Shown here: positions 19,915 through 29,543 of the stretch, piece by piece
How the letters are laid out: each line of letters starts with the position of its first letter
Position numbering within the stretch: position 1 is the first letter of the stretch
From: Nitzschia sp. DOCU1
Lineage: Eukaryota > Bacillariophyta > Bacillariophyceae > Bacillariales > Bacillariaceae
Length of the DNA: 64,000 bases
Assembly: GCA_951394045.1 (NCBI GenBank)
Contig: OX595994.1
Location: forward strand, 1,240,001 to 1,304,000
Reading direction: 5' to 3'
Notes under the pieces: generated by a model
Database searches by the model: none
What the model was told of the DNA's origin: nothing
Seen by the model: only the letters and a program-made list of their open reading frames with translations
Position numbers and translations under genes: made by a program

Positions 19915-20309
19915 TCGATGGCCGAGCTGTATCCCCGAGGAGTCGATAGTGGACTCAAGGGTGCTCCGATGATGCTGTCGAGAGTTATTAGATCGATGTG
20001 CCAAGAAAAAGATCTATGTATGTGTCATCGACATCGTCCGTAATATGAACACGGTGAAAAGGCACGCCAGCAGAGCGACTTCGATTCACATTCTTGGCGC
20101 GACGACGACGTTGCCTTGCCGCCGCCCGTCCTTGACACACACGACTCACATTTTAGCACGGGTTCGCAAGTTAACGCTCGGTCGTGCATCTGATGATGCA
20201 GATCCAAAATGGGCTTCGCCACTTCCTGCTCGATAGACTCTCGACTCACTCGCTTTTAGATGCCCCTCACAACGAACGGAAGATAGCTACCCTCAACAAA
20301 TATATAACC
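19915..20309 (+). repeat. Upstream module of the NTF2-like family, copy B
   Basis: This is the best preserved copy of the presumed promoter and 5' UTR, lying directly before the second NTF2-like gene. It shares ordered blocks with 5931-6345 and scattered blocks with 9790-9840 and 18360-19084. Homology reaches the start codon (GGAAGATAGYTACC... then the ATG), so the start region moved as one unit in the chimera at 6346. Confidence 0.65.
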
Positions 20310-20780
20310 ATGTCTTTGACCTTTGAGCAACGAAAGAAGTATGCCAAGCACATCTCCGATCATTGGGGAAAGTTCTTGACGGAGGCCGCCAAGACTGGTA
20401 ATTTGGACAATTTCAAGAGTCTCTTTCACGAACGCGAAGTCTATGTTGTGCTCCAAGGTGCGGACGGGCAAGAGGCGGAGTTTATGATTGGCACAAACCC
20501 TGAGATTTGCATCATGAACTGGGAAGAATTTCACGCGAACGCGTTCAAGGATCTTGAAAGTCAAGATTATCAATTGACGCAATCGTCCATGCTAGGCCTT
20601 CTTGGCAACCGAATGATACTGGAGGCCGGACGTATCAATTCCAAGGATGAATGTTACATGGTAGCCACATCTCTGATTGAATTCGATGATGAGGGAAAGA
20701 TCATTGGGTTCGAGGCGTTCTCAGATATCAATGCGGAATCGGTGATTGGTGCGGCAACTGAGGCCAAGGCCAGCGTTTAG
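20310..20780 (+). CDS. NTF2/SnoaL-like small protein, copy 2
   Basis: A single-exon, 156-residue paralogue of the gene at 19085, starting MSLTFEQRKKYAKHIS. It keeps the diagnostic GNLDNFKSLFHE and LIEFDDEGKIIGFEAFSD segments. Divergence is concentrated in the middle (IMNWEEFHANAFKDLE against IMSWETFQENSPKDFE). This ATG is chosen because its neighbourhood aligns with the start in the paralogue. The frame is open further upstream but without another family-conserved ATG. The TATATAA four bases before the ATG is too close to act as a TATA box. Confidence 0.75.
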   Translation: MSLTFEQRKKYAKHISDHWGKFLTEAAKTGNLDNFKSLFHEREVYVVLQGADGQEAEFMIGTNPEICIMNWEEFHANAFKDLESQDYQLTQSSMLGLLGNRMILEAGRINSKDECYMVATSLIEFDDEGKIIGFEAFSDINAESVIGAATEAKASV

Positions 20781-20998
20781 GCGGACTACCCCCCATCAAT
20801 TCACTATCATTCATGCTTGTTGAGAAACAACTGTTTGATATTTAAGAGTGTTTTTATTTTGATATCTAGGAATGCGAAAGAACATAAAGATCACTAGCTC
20901 GACAAACGTAGAAGGAACGAGCTCCCCAGCTTGCAACATGCTGATCTCATTGCTACCACAACTACTACTCTAGCCATTGTCAGTTTCAGGAGTATGCT
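20781..20998 (+). repeat. Downstream module of the NTF2-like family, copy 2
   Basis: The order matches the other two copies: CATTCATGCTTGTTGAGAA, AACTGTTTGATA, TTTTTATTTT, GATATCTAGGAATGCGAAAG, ACATAAAGATCA, and CATTGTCAGTTTCAGGA at the end. It is directly followed by the third copy, head to tail. Confidence 0.65.
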
Positions 20999-21260
20999 AG
21001 TTGCTACCATTCACGCTTGCTGAGAAGCAACTGTTTGATACTCAAGAGTGTTTTTTATTTTTAATATCTAGAAATGCGAAAGAATATAAAGATCAATAGC
21101 TTGACAAACGTAATAACGAACTCCCCGGCTTGCAATATGCTGATCTCATTTGCCACCACTACGACTACTAGACATTGTCAGTTTCAGCCAGGAATATGCT
21201 AGTTGCTACCAAACCCCCAGGAATGCGAGTCCTCACTATGCCGGCACCTCAACGGGTCAG
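20999..21260 (+). repeat. Downstream module of the NTF2-like family, copy 3, without a gene
   Basis: A close repeat of the preceding 218 bases (GCTAGTTGCTACCATTCACG, AGCAACTGTTTGATACTCAA, ATATAAAGATCAATAGCTTG, CTCCCCGGCTTGCAATATGC). No NTF2-like coding sequence precedes it, so either a third gene was deleted or only the 3' flank was duplicated. 21261-21626 holds no further gene; it is the flank of the flavoprotein gene. Confidence 0.65.
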
Positions 21261-21626
21261 CGTTTGCTACTAGAGAGCCAAGTTGTCGCCGACGACCGTC
21301 CACACATTGGCCTACTGTAGTACCGGAAAATGTCGGAGGGAGAGAAACAAGCGCAAATCTATATTATGTTAGGCCGCCCCCGGAAGATCTGAGGCCTTTC
21401 GGCCATTCGGAATGTCGCAAGCGACACGTTTTTATCGTTGTCTCCGTGGTAGTTCGCTTCGGATGAAGTCGAATGAAAGGCCGCTTCTCATTTTTTGCCC
21501 ACAAATCATGGCCTTTATGTTCTTGGTCGGCAATTTTCACGTTTTCGCCGACGACCGTCAAGTGTCATAAAAACCAAATCATCCAACAAGCCAAAACAAC
21601 AACAAGTTATTAACGCATACAACATC

Positions 21627-23354
21627 ATGACCAAGCAAGGCATGAAGATCGTCATCATCGGTGGTGTGGCCGGTGGAGCCAGTGCGGCTGCCAGAGCCCG
21701 CCGTCTGGATGAAAATGCTGAGATTGTCCTTCTGCAGTCGGGCCCCGACGTGTCGTTCGCATCTTGTGGTATGCCTTATTTTGTCGGAGGCGAGATTCGT
21801 GACCGCGCTCAAATGGCGGTGCAAACACCCGAATCACTGCATGATAAACTCAATCTTGATGTTCGTGTTAACACAAGAGTGGTCGCGATCGACAAGGACA
21901 ACAAGAAAGTCACTGCCAGGAGTGAGGAGAACGGATCTGAATACGAAGAAGAATATGATGAACTGATCTTGGCTGTCGGTGCCGGTCCCTTCAAGCCACC
22001 CATTCCCGGTATTGATCGTCACGGACTTTTCAGTATGCGTAACCTTCAGGACATGGACGCTATTGTGCAATGGATCGACAAAAAAGCTGAAAAGATGCCA
22101 ATCGGTGACATGCACTTTGTCGTGGCCGGTGCTGGTTTTGTCGGTCTCGAAATGGTGGAACAATTGGTTCATCGTGGAGCAAACGTCACTCTCGTTGAAA
22201 TGATGAGTCAAGTGCTTGCCCCCTTCGATGTGGAAATGGCCGCGATTCTCCAGCATGATCTCGAAGAGAGAGGTGTCGAAGTCATCCTCGGCGATGGTAT
22301 CAAGGAGTTCAAAGAGTACGACAAAGACCCCGAATCGTCAATTCTTACTCTAAGTTCGGGACGAGTGCTTCCACCTGCGCAACTTACAATTCTTGGTTTG
22401 GGCGTTCGTCCCGATACTGATATCATCAAGGCAGCTGGAATCGAGACGACCTTCCGCGGACATATTGTGGTCGACGAACACCTTCGAACCAGTGCTCCAC
22501 ATGTTTGGGCTGCTGGCGATGCCGTCGAGGTCAAGAACCCTCTTATCGAAGGAGATATGTGGGCGGTTCCTCTAGCAGGCCCTGCCAACCGTCAAGGACG
22601 TATGGTTGCCGACAACATTTTCGGACCCGCCGCCGGCAAGCCGCTTCGCAGTTACAAGGGAACTTACGGGGCAAGCGTTGTTCGATCATTTAAGCTTTAT
22701 GCAGCCTGCGTCGGTATGAACGAAAAACTTTTGGTGGCCAAGAAGATCCCTTACTCGTGCGTCCATATCCACCCAGGAAGTCACGCGGGTTACTTTCCAG
22801 GAGCCAAGCCAGTTCACTTGAAGTTGATCTTTGATCCAAGCGGTGGAAAGATTTATGGCGCCCAAGCTGTCGGTGAAGATGGTGTCGAAAAACGCATTGA
22901 CGTTATTTCTACTGCCATGCAAGGACACATGACCGTCAACGACCTTGCTGAACTCGAGTTGTGCTACGCTCCACCTGTTGGTTCTGCAAAGGATGTCGTG
23001 AACATGGCTGGCATGGCGGCTCAAAACATTGTGGAAGGTCTGGTATCTCAAGTCGAGTGGAAGGACCTGGAAAAGCTAGCCCACGATCCTGGAACTATGC
23101 TTATCGATGTCCGCAACCCGGGAGAGATCCAACGCAGCGGAAAGCTCTCGGAGGGCGCCGTCAACATTCCGTTGAACGATCTTCGAAGTCACCTGGACGA
23201 TATCCCCAAGGACAAGCACCTTGTTGTCTCGTGCGCTTCGGGTCAACGTGCTTACTATGCGTGCCGCATTCTCAAACAACATGGCTTTGAAAATGTCGAC
23301 AACTTGGGAGGCGCCTATGCCACTTTCCATGCAGTACATCCCGACCAGGCTTAG
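21627..23354 (+). CDS. CoA-disulfide reductase-like flavoprotein with C-terminal rhodanese domain
   Basis: One exon, 575 residues. An N-terminal FAD site (IVIIGGVAGGASAAARARR), a redox cysteine in FASCGMPYFVGG (Cys47), a second Rossmann site (FVVAGAGFVGLEMVEQL) and the FAD-binding WAAGDAVEV identify a CoADR / NADH-oxidase type disulfide reductase. The last ~100 residues are a rhodanese (MLIDVRNPGEIQ, and VVSCASGQRA with Cys536). Such CoADR-rhodanese fusions are typical of bacteria, where they act on CoA disulfide or polysulfide with NAD(P)H. Absence of introns and the bacterial architecture suggest transfer, but this is inference. ATG 21627 is the first in frame; M6 is an alternative. No targeting leader is apparent. 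Confidence 0.88.
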   Translation: MTKQGMKIVIIGGVAGGASAAARARRLDENAEIVLLQSGPDVSFASCGMPYFVGGEIRDRAQMAVQTPESLHDKLNLDVRVNTRVVAIDKDNKKVTARSEENGSEYEEEYDELILAVGAGPFKPPIPGIDRHGLFSMRNLQDMDAIVQWIDKKAEKMPIGDMHFVVAGAGFVGLEMVEQLVHRGANVTLVEMMSQVLAPFDVEMAAILQHDLEERGVEVILGDGIKEFKEYDKDPESSILTLSSGRVLPPAQLTILGLGVRPDTDIIKAAGIETTFRGHIVVDEHLRTSAPHVWAAGDAVEVKNPLIEGDMWAVPLAGPANRQGRMVADNIFGPAAGKPLRSYKGTYGASVVRSFKLYAACVGMNEKLLVAKKIPYSCVHIHPGSHAGYFPGAKPVHLKLIFDPSGGKIYGAQAVGEDGVEKRIDVISTAMQGHMTVNDLAELELCYAPPVGSAKDVVNMAGMAAQNIVEGLVSQVEWKDLEKLAHDPGTMLIDVRNPGEIQRSGKLSEGAVNIPLNDLRSHLDDIPKDKHLVVSCASGQRAYYACRILKQHGFENVDNLGGAYATFHAVHPDQA

Positions 23355-24259
23355 TTGGCTGAAGGCATTCATCTCTCTTCCACAACATAGAATTGTACAA
23401 TAATTTTATATCCTTTAAAAGCTAGTATCATGTTCTACTGCGTACTACTATAAGCTGCTTTGACTATGGTACACTTAGTTGAAAATTTGAAAAGGGCGGC
23501 GTGGCGCTGTTGTTGCAGCAGCAGCAGCTGGGTCATCGCGACAAATAGTAACAGTGTCAAAAACACTAATTCTATTACAAATAGGTAAGAGGGGTGAACA
23601 TATTAAGTAGTAGAGAGTGTTAGTGGAGTGGGCGTTCCCTCTACCGCGAGAAGACGTCGGAGCCAAGCATAGCAAGGTTTTCCTTTCAGTCTGATTGGTC
23701 GCCCGTTGGAGGAAGATCGCTGCGCGGCAGAAGGAAGGACCAGCGGAGAACCTCGCAGAGAATCGAATTGTGTGTCCCGGCGGATGTCACATCACCAGGA
23801 ACGAAAAAGAGAGGAGCTAACGGCGCGGTGCCGCGGCCACAGCCAACTCGGAGCTCATAAACTGTTTCTGCAGGGTGAGTGACCATGGTCTTTACCGCTT
23901 TTGGCAGCTGCATTGACCAGTCAAAGGTTCATCCAGTCGTTGCGACTCGTCAAGACCATAGTGTTAGTGTTTGGCAGTCTCTTGCACCTCTTGAAACTTG
24001 TCGAATCTGTTTTCACGTTGGTTGGAGTTAGAAATTCCATCAGGCTGTGCAGGAACTGGTCTTGCGTAGATTTTTTTAGCTCGGGTTTTGCCGCCTGCGC
24101 TATCGTTCTATTCGACTCCTCCCACGCGACGATTTCTGCGGCTTCACCGCGAGAGACCGTGCTGTATGTCCTGGTTGTAACATCATCATGAATAATTGAC
24201 TCACACCAAAAGACTCCCGTTTGTCCTCACAATCTCTTCGAGCAGACTATTTGTTGACA
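23355..24259. other. Intergenic, 905 bases
   Basis: A short CAG/CTG run (about 23510-23530) is visible. Open stretches on the minus strand (23686-23913 and about 23925-24190) have no recognisable motif and I do not call them. No RNA gene was seen. Confidence 0.4.
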
Positions 24260-24815
24260 ATGAAGTTCTCTATTGCCTTCCTCTTTGCTGCGATCGCGGT
24301 TGCTGGTGCCATTGACGCCGATACCAAGGTAAGAAAAGAAAGGCGTCATGGCAGCTTGCAAAAAGGGGCGGTCTCGAATTCGTCTCATCGCCTTCTCGCT
24401 ACCCTCCCTATTGTGCTCTTTGTTGTTTCAGGCCTCTCTTGATTCTGTCAAGTCCCACCATGAACTCCGCATGGCGAAGCTGGAACAAATGATCGAGGAA
24501 CGTCGCCGTTTGAAGGAGGATCATGATGCAGGACGTCGCCGTTTGACTTCCGAGGAGTATGACCGTGCCAACAAACAGCTCAACACCTTTTCACGAAAGC
24601 TCGAGCAAATGAAGAAGCGCACCGACGAGGTAATTTTGCCCACATATTTGTCGTTGTATTGTCAGCAGAACTGAGTTTGCTTACACGCTTTGTTGTCATT
24701 TTAATCGCAGGACCACCTGCAGCGAATTGAGGAGTTGAAGGGTTTCGGGGGCATGAGATACGAAGATTTCTTAGAGTTGAAGCAGAAGGCGGAGGAGAAG
24801 TTGGGATCGAAGTAA
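24260..24815 (+). CDS. Small secreted coiled-coil protein
   Basis: Three exons, 24260-24328, 24432-24629 and 24711-24815, give 123 residues. Introns of 103 and 81 bases have GTAAG/CAG and GTAAT/CAG borders and preserve phase 0. Exon 1 is almost exactly a signal peptide (MKFSIAFLFAAIAVAGAIDA). The rest is highly charged and helical (LEQMIEERRRLKEDHDAGRR..., ...RIEELKGF), typical of a coiled coil, with no cysteines or further membrane segment. It probably enters the secretory pathway. I know no family for it. Each exon boundary keeps the frame open, which supports the model. Confidence 0.7.
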
Positions 24816-26448
24816 GCGACTATTTAGGAATCGGGTTGGTGGCTGGGGGCGATCTTTCTAGAAGTATCTAGACGTCCAACGCCGAAGTGTTATGGGATCG
24901 CCCAGTCGATGGTGAAAAGTTTTATAGAGTTGTGTAACAATAAGAGTAGTGGACACGCTGCACTTTTAGTTATTTGGATTGCTACTTTCGGTAGGGGCGG
25001 GACCCATCGCGAACTAGCCCATTTCCAAAGTGGTTAACCGTAGTCTCTACCACCTTGGCCATTCGTTCCATCGTCTGCAGACAAAAAGAAGCCTTGGGTG
25101 CATTCATAAGCTGGAAGCAGATCGATTCTTGGTACTCCGGGAATTGAAGTGTTTAGAGATTCCTAAATCCCGCTCTATGAAATGAAATTGGATTCGACGC
25201 AAGTTCATAGTTTTCTGTATGCTGTGATAGAACAAGAAGCCTTTCGAAAGCCGCCCGATTTAATATCCCCGGCCGCGCCAGCTACTAGTAGATGGGATTT
25301 TGCATGCAAGCCAACTGTCATCTAATTTCCCTAGCTCGACGCTTTAGCACTCCTCTACCCATACACTTTGTCGACAGAAAATCATCACCGCCCTATTATT
25401 CAGGGATAGAGAACGAGATCTAGCTACTCGTCTAGTAGAGTGCCCTATGGTTAGCTACACTTCGCCGAGGTCATTTGCCCACCAAGTCTTTACTAGTAGC
25501 TATCATTTCTATCTACTAGAGAGAACCTAACTGATTTACCAGGTAGTAGGTGGGAAAACACCGTACTTGAAAGGTACAAGTATGTGCTGATTTCGACGAG
25601 AACCGCCCTTTCATAGTATGGATCATCGAAGAAAGCCGTGGGTCGGCGGTTCCGCCCGCCACGAGACAATGGTGTGATCTGAAGGCGGGAGCTACCGCTC
25701 TGCGTACCTTTTCTACTGAAGCGTACAGTTTCCAATTTCGTCGTTCGCGTCGTTCAGTCGTCCAGATTGTGACGACCTCATCGGAAGGAGGGCCGGCGGC
25801 ACCAAGTGGCACTCGTTGATAAAAGGCGTTTATTAACCCCCAGTATTTGGTTTCTTCGGGGCTACGAATAGAAACGAAGAGTGCCATTTCGTCTTTTTTA
25901 CGTGATTTACGTACGCAAACTTATGAAGAATCTCTCCGCTTGCTGTGTCAAACACCATCGCGTATTGCCCCTCGGGATATATCGAATCATTTATTTAACA
26001 AGTTTGCAGGTGGTCCCTCAGATATTACTTAATGGATTTTGGATCCTGAGGCCTCGGGCCGGATCAGCGACCCTTCTTCACACGCTGCGCTCCGGGGGTC
26101 CTCCCCCCAACAGCGAAATTGTGGCTTGCAGCAGCGAGGCCACAAAATGGCATCTTGGGGTGAAGATAGCCTCGCTCTTCGGATACAATAAAATCATTAC
26201 TCTGGGGCGCCAAACCCAGATAGTTGCGGTTTCGTTACATATACAAATCAATCAGGGGGAAAGGTAAGAGGCGGCTGGTGATGAGATTCCGAGATTTGTT
26301 GACCACATTTTGGCACACGTTTCGCCATGTGAAGGGAATAATTGAAATTTGTGACTTGTCGGGTTATTCTTAGAATTGAATCTAACGCTCCTATTGCAAT
26401 TGTGGAACCTTTTGTGGACTTTAGTTAGAAGCCTGAGATAGTATAGCC
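24816..26448. other. Long gene-poor stretch, 1.6 kb
   Basis: Only one ATG-started frame stands out, on the minus strand at 25516-25887 (123 residues, MALFVSIRSPEETKYWGL...). It has no recognised motif and biased Arg/Ser content and is not called as a gene. A GC-rich patch lies at about 26050-26130. The motif CTAGTAGAG / CTACTAGAGAG recurs at about 25430 and 25515, and also near 53035 and 56045, perhaps a worn repeat. Confidence 0.4.
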
Positions 26449-29111
26449 ATGGCAGGGCGGCTACCTTTCAACTTGCCAAATCACACAGGGTCCAATCCAG
26501 TAAGTCGAGTTGTTGACATGATGAATTGTGAACTTGCCGCATTGTGGAAGCGATTGATCGGGAAACACCTCACATTTTCTTTTTCCATTATATATGAAAA
26601 AGTTGCATGATCCGCAGATCAGAGCAGCTCTGGGTTTGAGTCAAGTGGATGAAGCACTTTTCCTGCAGCAGCAACGAGAGCTACAGCGGGATTTTCATCT
26701 TCGACAATTGCTACTTCAAGACCAGTTAGGCCAGCAGTCTCGCCTTGATTCACTTGTTGTTGAGCAAAAATTAAAGCAGCTTCGAGAACAGCTTCAAGAG
26801 TTTCCCGAGCTTCAACAGCACTACACCCAAATATTACTCCAGGATCGTTTGCAGCAAGAAGAGTTTGCTCGGGCACAATTGCAGAAGCATGAGGAACTTC
26901 AGCGTCGAGCGCTTGCCCAAAGCCAGGCACAGGCACAGGCACAACAGCATCCACCAGTGCAACAAGGCCACCAGAAGCCTCATCCACAAAATTCACATCC
27001 TGGAGAGCAAAAACCGCCAGCACAGGCTCAGCAACCTAGCTCTCCAAGATCGCATCCACTGCTGAGAGATCTTGCGGCGAACTCCTTGGCTGGAAACGCT
27101 GTAAAGCGTGGTGAGCTGGAAAGGAGGATTTTCGCGAAACCCGATGAAGGCCTTGTAGCCCCTCCAACGACGAAAAAACGCCCAAGATTAGGCACCGAAG
27201 ACAGTGGGGAGGGGAAAACAAAGAAGAAAAAGGACAAACCCGCATCGTCGAAGAAAAACAGTGACGCATCGAATGCGCTGGTTGAGCTGGGTAAGGCTGC
27301 CTCCCAAGCTGTCAAGCAACCACCCGTTGCGAAACTACCTGCCAAGGGTGCAACAGCAAAATCATCGACGCTGAAACCTTCGGCACAAGCTCTTCTAGAC
27401 TTTGCCTCCGGGGGGTCTCGTTCTACGGCTCCGACAGTATCCTCGCTGATGCCGCTTCATGGTACTTTGGGGGATATTCTTAATGCCGCCGAAGCATCAC
27501 AAAAAGCGGACGACGCCGCATGTGTACTTACTGAAATCAAGGCAAAGGCAGAGTGGTCGGATGACGACGAGGACGAGGGTCTTGACGCGGAGCAAGGACG
27601 GGCCGCTAAGCAGGGCGATGTGATCGAACTTCCAAACTTTCATTCGGTTCTTCCACAACTTCCACAGGAGCCGGAAGCGCTTACCCCGCCTGGTAGTCCC
27701 GAAAGAAAGTGGAAAAAGCGTTACAAAAGCCTACTCGATGACGACTCCGTGGATGAAAAGGTGGTCGTCAAGGCAAAGGTCGAGAAGAAAGAGGTGAAAG
27801 AAGCACCTGGCCAACCGAAACCGGCGGATCCTGCTGTTGCTGACCTGCCCTATCCTGTAGACACATGGTGGCCAAAGACGGCCGATGTTCGAAAAGAGAG
27901 AAAGGCTGCGGGTGGGGCTCAGGAGGAAGACGTCCAAGAAGATGACGATGAAGTTCTGGGCCCAGAAACCCCGTTTCGCGCTAATATGAGCGAGATTAAG
28001 GAGAAATTTGCCCACGAGGTTACCCCAGGCGTTCTGGAAAAAGTTCCTCACTGCCGAATCCATCGGTTATCTATGAAGAAGCGAAAGTTTATGCCTGTTC
28101 CCGAGCTTGTACATTGCTTCCAGGTCACAGAGTTGTACCCGAACGATATGATATTATGTTGCTCGCACTGTGGATCATGGAGGCACTCAGCTTGCGGGGG
28201 GCACTACAAACCCTACTCGGTCCGGGAGTGCATTGAGGCTCCCTTTACGGCAGTATGTGATCGATGTCATGCGGAAGAGAAGATTCTTCGCGACACCCCC
28301 ACTGCTAGGAAACGTATCGATCGGCAAAGGTCGGAACAGATACGACGCGCCCTCGCGACTTCAGCAGCCATGAGACAAGCCTCCTTTTCAAAACATGGTG
28401 GAACATACAAGTGGCCGCTCGGTAGTGTGTCGGCGACTCATATTGGTGGACATACACGTAGCGTACACCATCGCCATGATAAGGCAGAGAAGCAGTGGGC
28501 GGACATGGCCTCAAGGCTGAATAAGAGCCACAATCATCGACCGAAGGAGCGTGTGAAAATCCGAACGAAAGAACTTGAAAGACTTTTGGTTTCCGTTGAG
28601 GATGCAGGTAAGAAGGAAGTCATCGCGGTGCAATGGCTGAAAGAGAAATTTTGATCTCACAGATTCTAATGCAGAGGGTCACACCGAACGGCACAATATG
28701 ATGTTGTTTCTGCTCAATGACACACTGAGGGAAAATCCCATAGGTTTCGAAAAGCGCCGTCGCAACATTTTCGATCCCGAGGAAGATGAAGTTTCATCAG
28801 AAGCCCTGGAGGGACCAGCTGCTCTGGCGAATGGCTCACATCACTCAACTGCCCCCAGCAGTGCAGGTAACAAGAGCGAAACCTCCATTTCCGGGACCGA
28901 AGGCGATTCCACCACAGTGGAGAGCAGCCAATATGCAGATAGCAACGCACTACCAGACTCCGATGTATGCGCGCGAAAAGATTGCTACAACAAGCCTCGT
29001 TTCGACTCTGTATTTTGCTCGGACGCTTGCGGTGTGCACAGTTTGGAAAGTGATCTTCTTCGAACTTTTCACTATACCAGCGATATGCACCCATCGCTTC
29101 TTCGAAGCTAG
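26449..29111 (+). CDS. Gln-rich nuclear protein with PHD-like zinc finger
   Basis: Proposed exons 26449-26499, 26603-28607 and 28663-29111 give 834 residues. The last intron (GTAAGAAGG...CTCACAG, 55 bases) is well supported because the downstream frame continues in phase. The first exon is supported by GTAAGT and a pyrimidine tract; an alternative is the ATG at 26594. Residues 18-150 are a Gln/Leu-rich coiled coil, followed by Lys-rich basic segments and acidic patches. A PHD-like finger (ILCCSHCGSWRHSACGG ... VCDRCHAEE) is near 533-578. The C-terminus has a separate Cys cluster (CARKDCYNK ... FCSDACG). This suggests a chromatin or transcription factor; the exact role is unknown. Confidence 0.75.
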
Positions 29112-29543
29112 AAGGCGCGGCTCTATACCACCTAGTCCTGTATATGAACGGACTAGAAATATTCCCTTTGATAGGGCAAGCTCAAGCAGCGCTCCCACTT
29201 TGAAAGACGCTGTTGACTGCTATGTACGTAGGCGTGTTTGCGGTGTGGTTCATGGGGATACATGGGGTCGGCAAATCAAGCATATCAGGTCCCATCTGTC
29301 GTTTGTCAGAACCACCTTGGGAAACGAAAAAACTGCTCGGGATTCAACCGAAATTCTAGTAGAGCTTAAGTTAGGATATAGCTATCTCGCAACAAGCATC
29401 TTTATTTTTGCGCCGCCTCATCACTAGCGTTGATCAAAAGTACGAAGCCCGCGGCAGCGCTCGAATGTGTTCGGAAAGCGTGTGCGTATACCAACAACGA
29501 CTACTTGAAATGCCTTCAGATAGAGAGATGTACGACTGCTCGG
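29112..29543. other. Intergenic between convergent genes
   Basis: This separates the PHD-like gene (+) from the UbiA gene (-), so it should hold two 3' UTRs. Nothing else is recognisable. Confidence 0.4.

Noticed and set aside
20302..20309. TATATAA as a TATA box of the second NTF2-like gene
   Set aside because: It ends a few bases before the ATG, leaving no room for a transcription start and leader.
23686..24191. Open stretches on both strands in the gap before the secreted coiled-coil gene
   Set aside because: Overlapping frames, no recognised motif, no good start or splice sites.
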